NCBI GenBank assembly: GCA_021151765.1
Contig: JAGKWR010000017.1
Coordinates: 1-36,198 of the forward strand
Origin: Alphaproteobacteria bacterium
GTDB lineage: Bacteria; Pseudomonadota; Alphaproteobacteria; Rickettsiales; UBA1997
DNA: 36,198 nucleotides
Direction: 5' to 3'
Part shown: positions 28,301 to 33,942 of the stretch, in pieces
Numbering within the stretch: position 1 is the stretch's first letter
Layout: the number at the start of each line of letters is the position of its first letter
Notes under the pieces: model-generated
Told to the model about the DNA's origin: nothing
Database searches by the model: none
Seen by the model: only the letters and a program-made list of their open reading frames with translations
Made by a program: the position numbers and the translations under genes

Positions 28301-28688
28301 CAAAGCATTCAAAGCTCCAGAAAAACGCTACAAATATGAAGCCGCGGTATCGTCAAATAATCTTTCGCAGCAAATATGCAGAGGCAGCGATGCTCTAAAA
28401 GAAAAACTCGTTCAATCTTATGCCGTAGCTTGTGAAAGTCGTAATAACGGGATGGATATTTCAGCTGATCAGGCTTCTGAATTGAATGAATTGAAAGCAG
28501 GAGCTGCGAAGTTTAAAGCTGATACAGCTTTAAATGAAGTAAGAAGACATCTTTTGAATACTAAGCCTGAAAGAAAATCAACTGCTACGCCAGATCCAGT
28601 TATGCGCCCCTTTTCTTGCAAAACATTGTCTGGTGAGGAAGTCAAACTTCGTATTTTTAAAAAAGACGTATTTGGTAGAAGTCAATAG
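19398..28688 (+). CDS. Giant 3096-residue protein of unknown function
   Basis: I do not recognise this protein. It has no signal peptide and no clear transmembrane segment apart from a mildly hydrophobic helix near 2655-2680. The head (1-90) is Ser/Arg-rich with hexapeptide repeats. Residues 95-770 are charged and helical. From about 770 to 1230 lies a Leu/Gln/Asn-rich coiled-coil stretch, interrupted by a Gln-Glu-Pro linker (913-930) and imperfect Gly-Pro repeats (995-1180). Residues 1440-2300 hold at least seven copies of a helical motif, roughly L-x-x-[G/R/N]-x-[Y/F]-x-x-[L/V/F]-x-x-[L/I]. The tail (about 2530-3096) looks globular with strands. Only about nine Cys occur. The frame is open for 9.3 kb without a break, so it is selected for. 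Arg codon use changes by block. It is 12 nt after zapE and 9 nt before mnmG, so probably co-transcribed. A structural or host-interaction role is a guess. Confidence 0.9.
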   Translation: MRDNSRSPSASNSNEQNDLNLEVLFFSVINNIKGLENKEPVAASSSASNKRNAASLISSFFTSKQPRAINPSRATSSSRDTSPSATDFITRSYSIEYEVFKLMMENLGNIKNGKDIDDNYEALRQLLGYDEKLDKKEGFYESEKLKKCRTVFRALVETLNMKEDENSKLLPEIFEKKIHAQKIEEQIASLHQENVETRTITSLKNNPSFADLGRLYIATVVDDVISPTISKDDKEMILKGPKKLLGDQYKLLASRFIERNFEVFFQSKKIDSLEAKSDKGKKTYETFAKDLSSVMRNIVAVDDEGTIEDNEIIERYSQIALGNLEEVEGKLEVKETGTIAAKIIAKLEVITPLLKTTYEVAAKKKKQSDNQKGGIEPIELSAVEKGKAEKEAEEAAKRFIKREFAFHKKLKELTTKPQPSNTNSSALAAAESPDQQQLIQIDKLATTVLIETNNLYEAEAAKILSKLLKDEVIEEYKDFSPTTLEHYEKLREIVSRIKEDDGRKGLEQSVSQNEEQLFTKLISFVSEMQTDKADSKIPIMEFALIKPSNKKKQDTKEVNQEEANQVVYDTAIERFAKSRLHNLLREELQKFQKIQKRKVSTDEENNKDLKLFSDEEKNKHLRRLRKFLKDYYHENQEGLIRVKFESDLPKDDRNVLELNPDLQKLASENRANYKLLSSKVEELRIKQSVQEEEVEDLTFENVVESMKAFNRFSYDYRPIRDDEDTFYVRPRFVYENLSLIRENNKLKEQLARVGETGNETSIPLISSTVGSESESTQQLLEVSLNRISSIEYVNSSLHGKVGDISDMLDNLIGQNQGILGRLDSLNQVNQSLSGGFSLLSNLNLLLSERITQLNTYFLVAGAHFSDQINLIQTNLRSLNQNTAELNQLNNQEELSKQIRDINTQIQGLRDQLQEPQNQPQQEPAQEPQNRELSGILAAMQQLLALQQEQLERMRQNPAPGVREATLPQPSVPLLPPESNNGINPQIEALAKEIGELRALVGNPGHQEEGRAATGLFAIKQDNNDAIVQGVNQALDSRLQNLQEMLGKPVVEGREAEAAGILAIQQRVDAINGRFEEIQRVLNGGEGEENTGLVDQVKALGVKLTEVQRNLAGAQDFIRAQVNGLGEELRGIIGTPANGDAADPTGVYLALEEQRKELRNQLNDAIGNEGGLGGRIEALRRVVEGLNNLPELVNQRLENLEGQLNNRLDVLQDHLAEVRNGQQNNVNQNPNQNPDGDDLIAAPRIVSKETLQTMPEMSRILFPAIVGGSTGFELTQAGPVAIYKKSELLKLQDHINAATQAYNDNNRQDFVSSTGHNQSSLVSVVKIVDDNQPNQAQYRILSLSKLGLSQTFLTQAEYEKFALDKVTLTNQKTKEAITENLRDGKPVDLRKILEKGVNQNDRLNSNERETQHRLINDAMSKHYEELKQEAEKQVDKSLSERYQSLIDLVQNDDLKRSLNAALNRDDFAKVRSELLDSQQEGVIKESLFSPLDRRQAGNLWSEIAEIRNGKPNNQVRAYDEVEGLIFGGQGDLVDAFKLLGEGKYSEFRDRLNENNASNAKTKLKFAREASKIGVIRSDFGDRFLEKVFAERIFVANTRNHLGLELDENLELRNSLTDLTNKLFKDNSLQTLEEEVRNSGRTENQLREDFELKFYIRYTLSSANTIGDLLNANRALHSYSNGFPEKIAAIKTFFNQIVDESLIANDVDKYSVKSAFSTFLESNPLDYTPIANLDSRLTGTQLNEANKEFLQGEQGVKSLIELPVFGLRDKIKRDLEGGSRLDLKKIIHFLYAKENSDLVNQEVADDLVCEVLHAKKALLGALDELAKPIHLTDDNLGLIATDKDANAQIRNRIKDLVEARSFKDLFDLLNDQLQKPQAERFADEATNENIANFLTALKNSLRENGFINQQQHDDIVFDSVNWGDANDVVNDRALLDFKAICQLLQQDAADLPSKNKKLRDIISNSQIEEDQAFTNARAKEFESGITSVASFLQTLNGAQPNPKQTIASLVSHIFGGDGEDTVERRKHHSLFDPKEGIKLVGEILDQYPIEADLKQGIIRDLTAKEYSRALEKISTISEDIARGDGAIAPDYSKLICDVRTRAMNRLQDGDYTGLYEILFADENKTIVDKEAAAGFFKNIFVKAQEIAKQNVDPANAAQNALANENLAEIRSLEQYFEKIPLITQFIDSHEGEARNNIRSAIQNSVAPNGKKTLGFPVSNGIFESLELRQDIREKLANGQYEEVNQVIDNLRNSRLIAGSGDIIEKKIKIGRSSAVEFMAEFNAHNYPEILAAFKAEKEKVAERIDGYRDLASNRYSQTQIDGIMRLIVQDPNAVGIEPSIAQINEWRNNNSPDQFIEKIFDQNGDPKFPALFHQVEQGGNSVNNHTVQAKGFYDAFRNKAARENYITEALRQRGRQDDLGQLDSLNRAITKIEDYKTNVLKGKGPDLGLPQEYLGNNQEIKDLLRNNENIAKAVTAAVAPKLARIHSDIYQQERIENSASRSNYSLSLSKEEKAAMALGDKSLVSVLNLEMPVVTNNSGFSSRKNLRNQFAVAFHGNFGKIDPQTGRSDGAQFPNDTAYVPVAGTKDYFVRTRVCTASNLKYDNKTNEMFIEVYRNGKIVRETHKVGDVIVDEGAVFRKEPNGEFKDYSLGETNVHKASNVAAKTTNAVANLVIGVASLGLISPDKRFLDARNNLEKEVDKDLLQIIKQGYKDTQVLVGSISKDGERNYSTLSQGTVKNFASIIDPLKAKKSIVSAISSVFVHKKPLLSDVARFSHEDKEMVFTIDEKGRFSGGEEDKNIKINSSKKKENGEHELTTNLDRYSGRSYYHKSASVGLDLLGLDRNGLPAIELLGKVSIIHTKREGGVEKLCENSGDIVASDQIFIKHTVNKKQVITALFNDERTGFNPDLDIREIFGNQISPEELLAKLQKMRLNHVKNSKAAVTVETKAIEFDRTFESNEDGTMWRADLNKAFKAPEKRYKYEAAVSSNNLSQQICRGSDALKEKLVQSYAVACESRNNGMDISADQASELNELKAGAAKFKADTALNEVRRHLLNTKPERKSTATPDPVMRPFSCKTLSGEEVKLRIFKKDVFGRSQ
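19591..19650 (+). repeat. 18-bp tandem repeat in the giant gene's head
   Basis: Near-identical 18-bp units, CTTCTAGAGCTACAAGTT at 19609-19626 and CTTCTAGAGATACAAGTC at 19627-19644, are flanked by degenerate copies on both sides. They encode hexapeptides PRAIN-, SRATS- and SRDTS-like, a Ser/Thr/Arg-rich low-complexity stretch. Such units can expand or shrink by slippage without changing frame. Confidence 0.7.
21198..21269 (+). repeat. 36-bp tandem duplication in the giant gene
   Basis: Two diverged 36-bp units (21198-21233 and 21234-21269) share GATGAAGAGA and TAAG-ACTTAA blocks in register. They encode TDEENNKDLKLF and SDEEKNKHLRRL, a 12-residue in-frame duplication. This is a recent or weakly constrained insertion inside the helical region. 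Confidence 0.7.
22134..22185 (+). repeat. Gln-Glu-Pro linker repeat in the giant gene
   Basis: The 16-mer CAAGAACCACAAAACC occurs exactly at 22134-22149 and 22170-22185, 36 bp apart, with a partial copy (CAAGAACCA) at 22158-22166. It encodes QEPQN-type units forming a Gln/Pro-rich hinge at residues 913-930 between two coiled-coil stretches. Confidence 0.75.
22380..22940 (+). repeat. Imperfect Gly-Pro repeats in the coiled-coil part of the giant protein
   Basis: Protein-level repeats recur at about residues 995, 1041, 1078, 1128 and 1160. The pattern is a helix ending L-x-x-[L/M/I]-[V/L/I]-G-x-P, a loop of 7-10 residues rich in Gly, Ala and Glu, then [T/A]-G-[L/I/V]-x-A-[I/L] and another helix. 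Clear copies are GNPG...TGLFAI (1001-1018), GKPV...AGILAI (1046-1063) and GTPA...TGVYLAL (1133-1150). The third copy lacks Pro and the fifth is shortened. This suggests repeated helical rods with regular breaks. Confidence 0.6.
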
Positions 28689-28697
28689 ATAAATAAA

Positions 28698-30569
28698 ATG
28701 TTAAGTAAATTTGAAGTAGTTGTTATTGGTGCAGGTCATGCCGGAGTTGAAGCGGCCTGTGCTGCAGCGCGTATGGGTGTTGCAACTTTGTTGATTACAA
28801 AAAGTGCGGAAAACTTAGGCGAAATGTCTTGTAATCCTGCAATTGGCGGCGTTGCCAAAGGAACGATTGTGCGCGAAATCGACGCGCTTGATGGTGTAAT
28901 GGGCAAAGCAATCGACAAAGCCGGCATTCATTTTCGTATTTTAAATGCTTCGAAAGGTGCTGCTGTTCATTCACCGCGAGCACAAGCTGATCGTAAACTT
29001 TATAAAAAAGCGATGCGTGAAATTTTGTCGGATTATCCAAATCTGACAATTCAATTTGCAGCTGTTGAAGATATTGTGATCGAAGAAAATAAAGTGCGCG
29101 GAGTTGTTCTGGATAATGGTTCAATTGTCAATTGCGCTTCTGTTGTTTTGACAACCGGAACTTTTTTGTGTGGTGTGATTCATATCGGTGACCAAAAAAC
29201 GCCTGCTGGCCGAGTTGGTGAGCAACCATCTTACGGACTGTCAAAAACTTTAAAGCGATATAACTTCAATCTTGGTCGCTTGAAAACCGGAACGCCGCCG
29301 CGAATTTTGAAAAGCTCGATCGATTTTTCTAATTTAGATTCGCAAGCTGGAGATAATCCGCCGCAGCCTTTTTCTTATTTAAACAGCGAAATAACAGTTC
29401 CGCAAACTACCTGTTACATAACTTACACCAACCAAAATACTCACGAAATTATCAAAAATAATTTGCACAAATCGGCAATGTATGGGGGACATATTGCCGG
29501 AGTAGGGCCGCGTTATTGCCCATCGATTGAAGATAAAATTCATCGCTTTTTTGATAAAGAACGTCACCAGATTTTTTTAGAGCCAGAAGGTTTAGACAGT
29601 GATTTGATTTATCCAAATGGCATTTCCACTTCTTTACCTTTTGACGTTCAAATTGAATTTTTAAGAACAATTCCCGGTTTGGAAAAATGCGTTGTAACTC
29701 AACCAGGTTACGCTATTGAATATGATTTTGTTGATCCGCGAGAATTATTGCCAACTCTTGAAACCAAAAAAATTCGTGGATTATTTTTTGCTGGCCAAAT
29801 TAACGGCACAACAGGTTATGAAGAAGCTGGCGGTCAGGGTTTAGTTGCCGGAATTAATGCGGCTTTGATAATTAAAGATGCCAAAGAGGAATTCACTCTT
29901 GATCGTTCTTCAAGTTACATTGGCGTGATGATTGATGATTTGACGACATTAGGCACGTCAGAACCTTATCGTATGTTGACTTCGCGTGCAGAATATCGTT
30001 TGTCGATTCGTTCGGATAATGCTGATTCTCGTTTAACTGAAATGGGAATTAAAATTGGTTGTGTTGGTGCAGAACGTTCTAAATTTTTCGCTGAAAAACA
30101 GCAAAGAATCGTGCAAGCGACTAAAATTTTGGAAGAGTTACGTATTTCTCCAAGCAAACTTGCAGAATTCCAAATTAACATCAAACAAGACGGTGTTGTT
30201 CGTAGTGCTTTGCAACTTTTGTCTTTCCAAAATATTGGTTTTTCTGATTTAGAAAAAATTTGGCCACAATTATTGGAAGAAAATTCTCGAATTGATTCGG
30301 CGATAAAAAATCAAATTGCAATCAATGCCACTTACAGTTCTTACTTAAAGCGTCAGGAGCAAGATTTAGAAATTTTTCGTCGCGACGAAAATATGAAAAT
30401 TCCCCTTGATCTTGACTATAACAACATCCAAAGTCTTTCACTCGAAGTTCGCGAAAAGCTTCAGAAGGCTCGTCCATCAACGATTCAAGCCGCATTTAAA
30501 ATCCAAGGAATTACTCCGGCTTCAATGATGGCTGTGATGATTTATATCAAAAATAACTACAAAAATTAA
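28698..30569 (+). CDS. mnmG: tRNA uridine-34 carboxymethylaminomethyl modification enzyme
   Basis: MnmG (GidA), with MnmE, builds the cmnm5 group on wobble U34 of several tRNAs using FAD and folate. The 623 residues are full length. The FAD site is VIGAGHAGVEAACAAARMG at the N-terminus. The two PROSITE-type GidA signatures are present: GRLKTGTPPRI near 195 and GQINGTTGYEEAGGQG near 367. TSRAEYRLSIRSDNAD near 435 is also typical. It usually neighbours rsmG and parAB; here it sits between the giant gene and a TPR-pilT pair, so the local order is rearranged. Confidence 0.98.
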   Translation: MLSKFEVVVIGAGHAGVEAACAAARMGVATLLITKSAENLGEMSCNPAIGGVAKGTIVREIDALDGVMGKAIDKAGIHFRILNASKGAAVHSPRAQADRKLYKKAMREILSDYPNLTIQFAAVEDIVIEENKVRGVVLDNGSIVNCASVVLTTGTFLCGVIHIGDQKTPAGRVGEQPSYGLSKTLKRYNFNLGRLKTGTPPRILKSSIDFSNLDSQAGDNPPQPFSYLNSEITVPQTTCYITYTNQNTHEIIKNNLHKSAMYGGHIAGVGPRYCPSIEDKIHRFFDKERHQIFLEPEGLDSDLIYPNGISTSLPFDVQIEFLRTIPGLEKCVVTQPGYAIEYDFVDPRELLPTLETKKIRGLFFAGQINGTTGYEEAGGQGLVAGINAALIIKDAKEEFTLDRSSSYIGVMIDDLTTLGTSEPYRMLTSRAEYRLSIRSDNADSRLTEMGIKIGCVGAERSKFFAEKQQRIVQATKILEELRISPSKLAEFQINIKQDGVVRSALQLLSFQNIGFSDLEKIWPQLLEENSRIDSAIKNQIAINATYSSYLKRQEQDLEIFRRDENMKIPLDLDYNNIQSLSLEVREKLQKARPSTIQAAFKIQGITPASMMAVMIYIKNNYKN

Positions 30570-30588
30570 CAGCTAATAAATTCTGTAA

Positions 30589-31458
30589 ATGTCTGCAATT
30601 TCTAACAGAAAAAATCATTCCTCTTTATACTTCACAGTTCTTTTTGCTGCTTCTTTTTTCTGTAAAGCTGTTTTTGCACAAGGTTACGTTTCAACTTCAG
30701 AAGTAGTTAAGGAAATTGAAAGGGCTTTGATTTCAGATAAAAACAAAGGTCAGAACTATGACGTTTACAAAAACAATGATCCTAAAACAAAAGATACACT
30801 TGTGATTAGTCACGAAGGTAAGACAAAGCCTTTTAAAAAGAGTGATATTGAAATTATAGTAGCTGATCCAAAAGCCATAAATACGGAAGTTAGAGAGAAA
30901 GAAAAATTTGCTTATAACTCGCTACTTGCTGGCCAAGATGAGGTGGCAGTTGAGTTCTACAAGCAAGTAATCAGTGCTGAAGCTGATAATAAAAATGCTA
31001 AGTTCTCTTTAGCTGTAGTTTATCAAAGGTTGAATCAGTACCGTCAGGCAAAAAATATTTATTATGAATTGCTGAAATCTGGTTACGATAGAAAAGAAGA
31101 AATAATTGGTAACTTGATTTCTATTATGGTTGATGAATCTCCGAAAGATTCAGTTTATTTACTATCACGTTTGATTTCCGAAAACCCACAATCTTCTTAC
31201 ATTATTGCTCAATCTGCTCTGGCATTCGAAAAAGTAAAAAATTATGACCAAGCTATAGATTTATTCAAAAAGGCAATTTCGATTGATCCAAATCGTGCTG
31301 ATTACTTTTACAATCTTGCTGTAATTTGTGATAAAGTTGAAAGATACGAAGAAGCATTAAACTATTACTCTGAAGTGATAAAAAAAAGTGATCTTTCTGA
31401 TCAATCATTACCTATTGATCAAGTTAAAAAGCGTATAGATTTTATTAGAAATAGTTAA
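30589..31458 (+). CDS. Secreted TPR protein next to pilT
   Basis: This 289-residue protein has a likely Sec signal peptide: basic N-region, hydrophobic core at 13-25, and cleavage after VFA at residue 30. The mature part has a short charged N-terminal region (31-100), then about four or five tetratricopeptide-like repeats (about 100-280), clearest in YDQAIDLFKKAISIDPNRADYFYNLA and YEEALNYYSEVIKK. It lies 4 nt before pilT and 19 nt after mnmG. Location and context suggest a periplasmic scaffold for type IV pilus assembly, comparable to PilF or MshN-like TPR proteins. That role is inference; I cannot match it to one family. Confidence 0.75.
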   Translation: MSAISNRKNHSSLYFTVLFAASFFCKAVFAQGYVSTSEVVKEIERALISDKNKGQNYDVYKNNDPKTKDTLVISHEGKTKPFKKSDIEIIVADPKAINTEVREKEKFAYNSLLAGQDEVAVEFYKQVISAEADNKNAKFSLAVVYQRLNQYRQAKNIYYELLKSGYDRKEEIIGNLISIMVDESPKDSVYLLSRLISENPQSSYIIAQSALAFEKVKNYDQAIDLFKKAISIDPNRADYFYNLAVICDKVERYEEALNYYSEVIKKSDLSDQSLPIDQVKKRIDFIRNS

Positions 31459-31462
31459 AAAT

Positions 31463-32515
31463 ATGATCGAGAAAATTTTAGCTTTTGCTATTGAAAAAAT
31501 CCTTTCTTATGCAAAAAAAACTGGTTGTTCAGATGTTCATATTGCAACTGGTTCAGTTCCTATGATTAGAATTGATGGGGATATTGCTCCAGTTCCTGGT
31601 TCGAAAGTTTTAAGTGAAGTGGACGTCCATGAAATGATTCATTCTGTTATGAATGATGAACAAAAGGCAGTTTATGAAGCAAAGAAAGAAATCGACTTTG
31701 CCATTCAAGTAGGAGATGATTTGCGTTTTCGTGTTAATGCATATCACACTATTAATGGATCTGCGGCGGCATTTCGTGAAATTCCTAATACAATTAGAAC
31801 TTTATCTGATCTGCATGTTCCAGAAGCAGTTAGAAATCTTGCTAACTTGAACAAAGGCTTAGTATTAGTTGTCGGTCCGACAGGAAGCGGTAAGTCTACT
31901 ACCCTTGCTGCTTTGATTGATCATATCAACTCTTCTCAACAAGTTCACATTATAACGATTGAAGATCCTGTTGAATTTGTACATAAAAACAAAAAAGCCT
32001 TGGTCAATCAGCGCGAGGTAGGAGGAAGTACTCTTTCTTTTGCTGGTGCTTTGAAAAGTGCACTGCGTGAAGATCCAGATGTTATTTTGGTTGGTGAGTT
32101 GCGCGATGTTGAGACGATTCAACTAGCTCTAACTGCTGCAGAAACAGGTCATTTAGTGCTTGCAACTCTTCATACAAGTTCAGCAGCGCAAACTATCAAT
32201 CGTATTATTGACGTATTCCCTTCGCAAGACAAAGAAGTAGTTCGTAGTATGCTTTCAGCTTCTTTAAAGGCTGTAGTATCTCAAAGGTTGATTAAAAAAG
32301 AAGGCGGTGGAAGATGTGCAGCGTTTGAAGTTATGTTAGCAAATGTATCAATTCGTAACTTGATTCGTGAAGATAAAATTCCTCAAATAAACTCTATCAT
32401 GGAACTCGGCAAAAAAGCTGGAATGTGTACTATGAAAGATTCTATCAATGAATTGTTAGATCGAGGTTTTATATCAAAACAAACCGCGGAAGAATCCCAT
32501 ACTGCTTACGAATAA
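31463..32515 (+). CDS. pilT: Type IV pilus retraction ATPase PilT
   Basis: PilT is the hexameric ATPase that pulls type IV pili back, powering twitching and DNA uptake. The 350 residues are typical. Walker A is GPTGSGKS at 138-145. The Asp box ITIEDPVEF, Walker B region DPDVILVGELRD and His box TGHLVLATLHTSSA follow. The PilT-specific AIRNLIRE motif is present as SIRNLIRE at 296-303, which separates it from PilB/GspE assembly ATPases. It follows the secreted TPR gene by 4 nt. Other pil genes are not in the window. PilT is absent from classical Rickettsia but known in some deep-branching or extracellular Rickettsiales. Confidence 0.95.
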   Translation: MIEKILAFAIEKILSYAKKTGCSDVHIATGSVPMIRIDGDIAPVPGSKVLSEVDVHEMIHSVMNDEQKAVYEAKKEIDFAIQVGDDLRFRVNAYHTINGSAAAFREIPNTIRTLSDLHVPEAVRNLANLNKGLVLVVGPTGSGKSTTLAALIDHINSSQQVHIITIEDPVEFVHKNKKALVNQREVGGSTLSFAGALKSALREDPDVILVGELRDVETIQLALTAAETGHLVLATLHTSSAAQTINRIIDVFPSQDKEVVRSMLSASLKAVVSQRLIKKEGGGRCAAFEVMLANVSIRNLIREDKIPQINSIMELGKKAGMCTMKDSINELLDRGFISKQTAEESHTAYE

Positions 32516-32547
32516 GCTATTCAGAAAAACTTATCAAAATTATAAAA

Positions 32548-33936
32548 ATGAAATCGATATTCAGGACTAAAAGCATAGAAAACACTATTGCTGGAGCTAA
32601 AAAGAATTCTTTAAAGAAAACTCTGGGATCTATTGATTTAATTCTTTTTGGAATTGGATGTACAATTGGAACAGGAATTTTTGTTTTAACAGGAATTGCT
32701 GCTGCAAAATATGCAGGTCCAGCTATTTCAATATCTTATGTTCTTGCTGGTTTGGCGTGTATGTTTGCTGCTTTAGCCTACACGGAATTAGCTGCTATGG
32801 TTCCTGTTGCGGGAAGTGCTTACACTTATTCTTACGTGATTCTTGGCGAATTTATTGCCTGGCTTGTTGCTTGGGGTTTAATTTTAGAATACACAGTAGC
32901 CGCATCAACGGTATCTGCGGGGTGGTCTGGGTATTTTGTAGGAATTCTAAAAGCAGGAGGAGTTAACCTCCCAGAATCTTTTACTAAGGTTCCATCAGAA
33001 GGAGGTATTATTAATTTGCCGGCGGTTTTTGTTTCATTATTTATTGGTGCTTTGTTAACTCGTGGAACAAAAGAGAGTATAATGGTGAATCGTATTTTGG
33101 TGGCAATTAAGTTAGGTGTAATCTTCTTATTTTTAGTAATTGCTGCTCCTCACATTAAAATGGAAAATTATGCTAACTTTATGCCTTATGGTTGGCATGG
33201 TGTTGGCGTTGGTGCTGCTGCAATATTTTTTGCTTATTTAGGTTTTGATGCTGTGGCTACTACTGCTGAAGAATGCAAAAATCCTAATCGAGATCTACCC
33301 ATTGGAATTATTGGTGGATTGGCAATATGTGCGGTTATATATGTCGCGGTATCTTTAGCTTTAACTGGAATCGTTAGCTATACTGAATTAGATAGTCCAG
33401 AACCAATGGCTTATGCCTTGCGTGCCAATGGTAGTAATGTTGGGTCAGCTTTGGTTGCTACTGGTGCAGTTGCTGGAATGTTAGCAGTTTTATTGGTTTT
33501 AATGTATGGTCAATCGCGTGTTTTCTTCGTAATGGCGCGTGATGGTTTAATGCCAAAAATTTTCTGCAAGTTACATAAAAAATATGACACACCTTATATC
33601 GGATGTTTATCTGTTACAGTGGCTGTTATGTTTATTTCAGGTTTTACTCCAATACACACTATGGGAAATATGAGTAGCTTGGGAATCCTGTTTGCGTTTT
33701 TGGTTGTTTCAGTTGGAGTGTTAATGTTGAGAGTTAAACGACCTGACTTGGAAAGACCTTTTAGATGTCCAGCTATTTTCTTTATTGCTCCTATGGCAAT
33801 TCTGAGTTGTGGTTTTTTGATGTATAACCTTTTGCTCAAAACTGGTATGCCATTTTTGATTTGGTTTTTGATTGGAATTCTGGTGTATGCTTTCTACGGT
33901 TATAAGAAAAGTCCTCTAAATAAATCTTCTAATTAG
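32548..33936 (+). CDS. Amino-acid permease, APC family (copy 1)
   Basis: This 462-residue inner-membrane protein has about 12-14 hydrophobic helices. It belongs to the APC superfamily, nearest to the cationic amino-acid transporter-like (YfnA/CAT) group. Helix 1 carries GIGCTIGTGIFVLTG, the substrate-binding GTG break, and VPVAGSAYTYSY and FFAYLGFDAVATTAEECKNP are further family signatures. It is followed after 6 nt by a close paralogue. Substrate cannot be read from sequence; import of host or environmental amino acids is likely. It lies 32 nt after pilT on the same strand. Confidence 0.9.
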   Translation: MKSIFRTKSIENTIAGAKKNSLKKTLGSIDLILFGIGCTIGTGIFVLTGIAAAKYAGPAISISYVLAGLACMFAALAYTELAAMVPVAGSAYTYSYVILGEFIAWLVAWGLILEYTVAASTVSAGWSGYFVGILKAGGVNLPESFTKVPSEGGIINLPAVFVSLFIGALLTRGTKESIMVNRILVAIKLGVIFLFLVIAAPHIKMENYANFMPYGWHGVGVGAAAIFFAYLGFDAVATTAEECKNPNRDLPIGIIGGLAICAVIYVAVSLALTGIVSYTELDSPEPMAYALRANGSNVGSALVATGAVAGMLAVLLVLMYGQSRVFFVMARDGLMPKIFCKLHKKYDTPYIGCLSVTVAVMFISGFTPIHTMGNMSSLGILFAFLVVSVGVLMLRVKRPDLERPFRCPAIFFIAPMAILSCGFLMYNLLLKTGMPFLIWFLIGILVYAFYGYKKSPLNKSSN

Positions 33937-33942
33937 TTTATA

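Noticed and set aside
19398..28688. Possibility that the giant gene is two or more genes joined by a frameshift error
   Set aside because: The frame is open throughout with coherent amino-acid composition, and repeats cross the codon-use boundaries without a stop. Codon blocks are kept as a separate observation.
19398..28688. Autotransporter or RTX-type adhesin for the giant protein
   Set aside because: There is no signal peptide, no C-terminal beta-barrel ending in an aromatic residue, and no GGxGxD nonapeptides.
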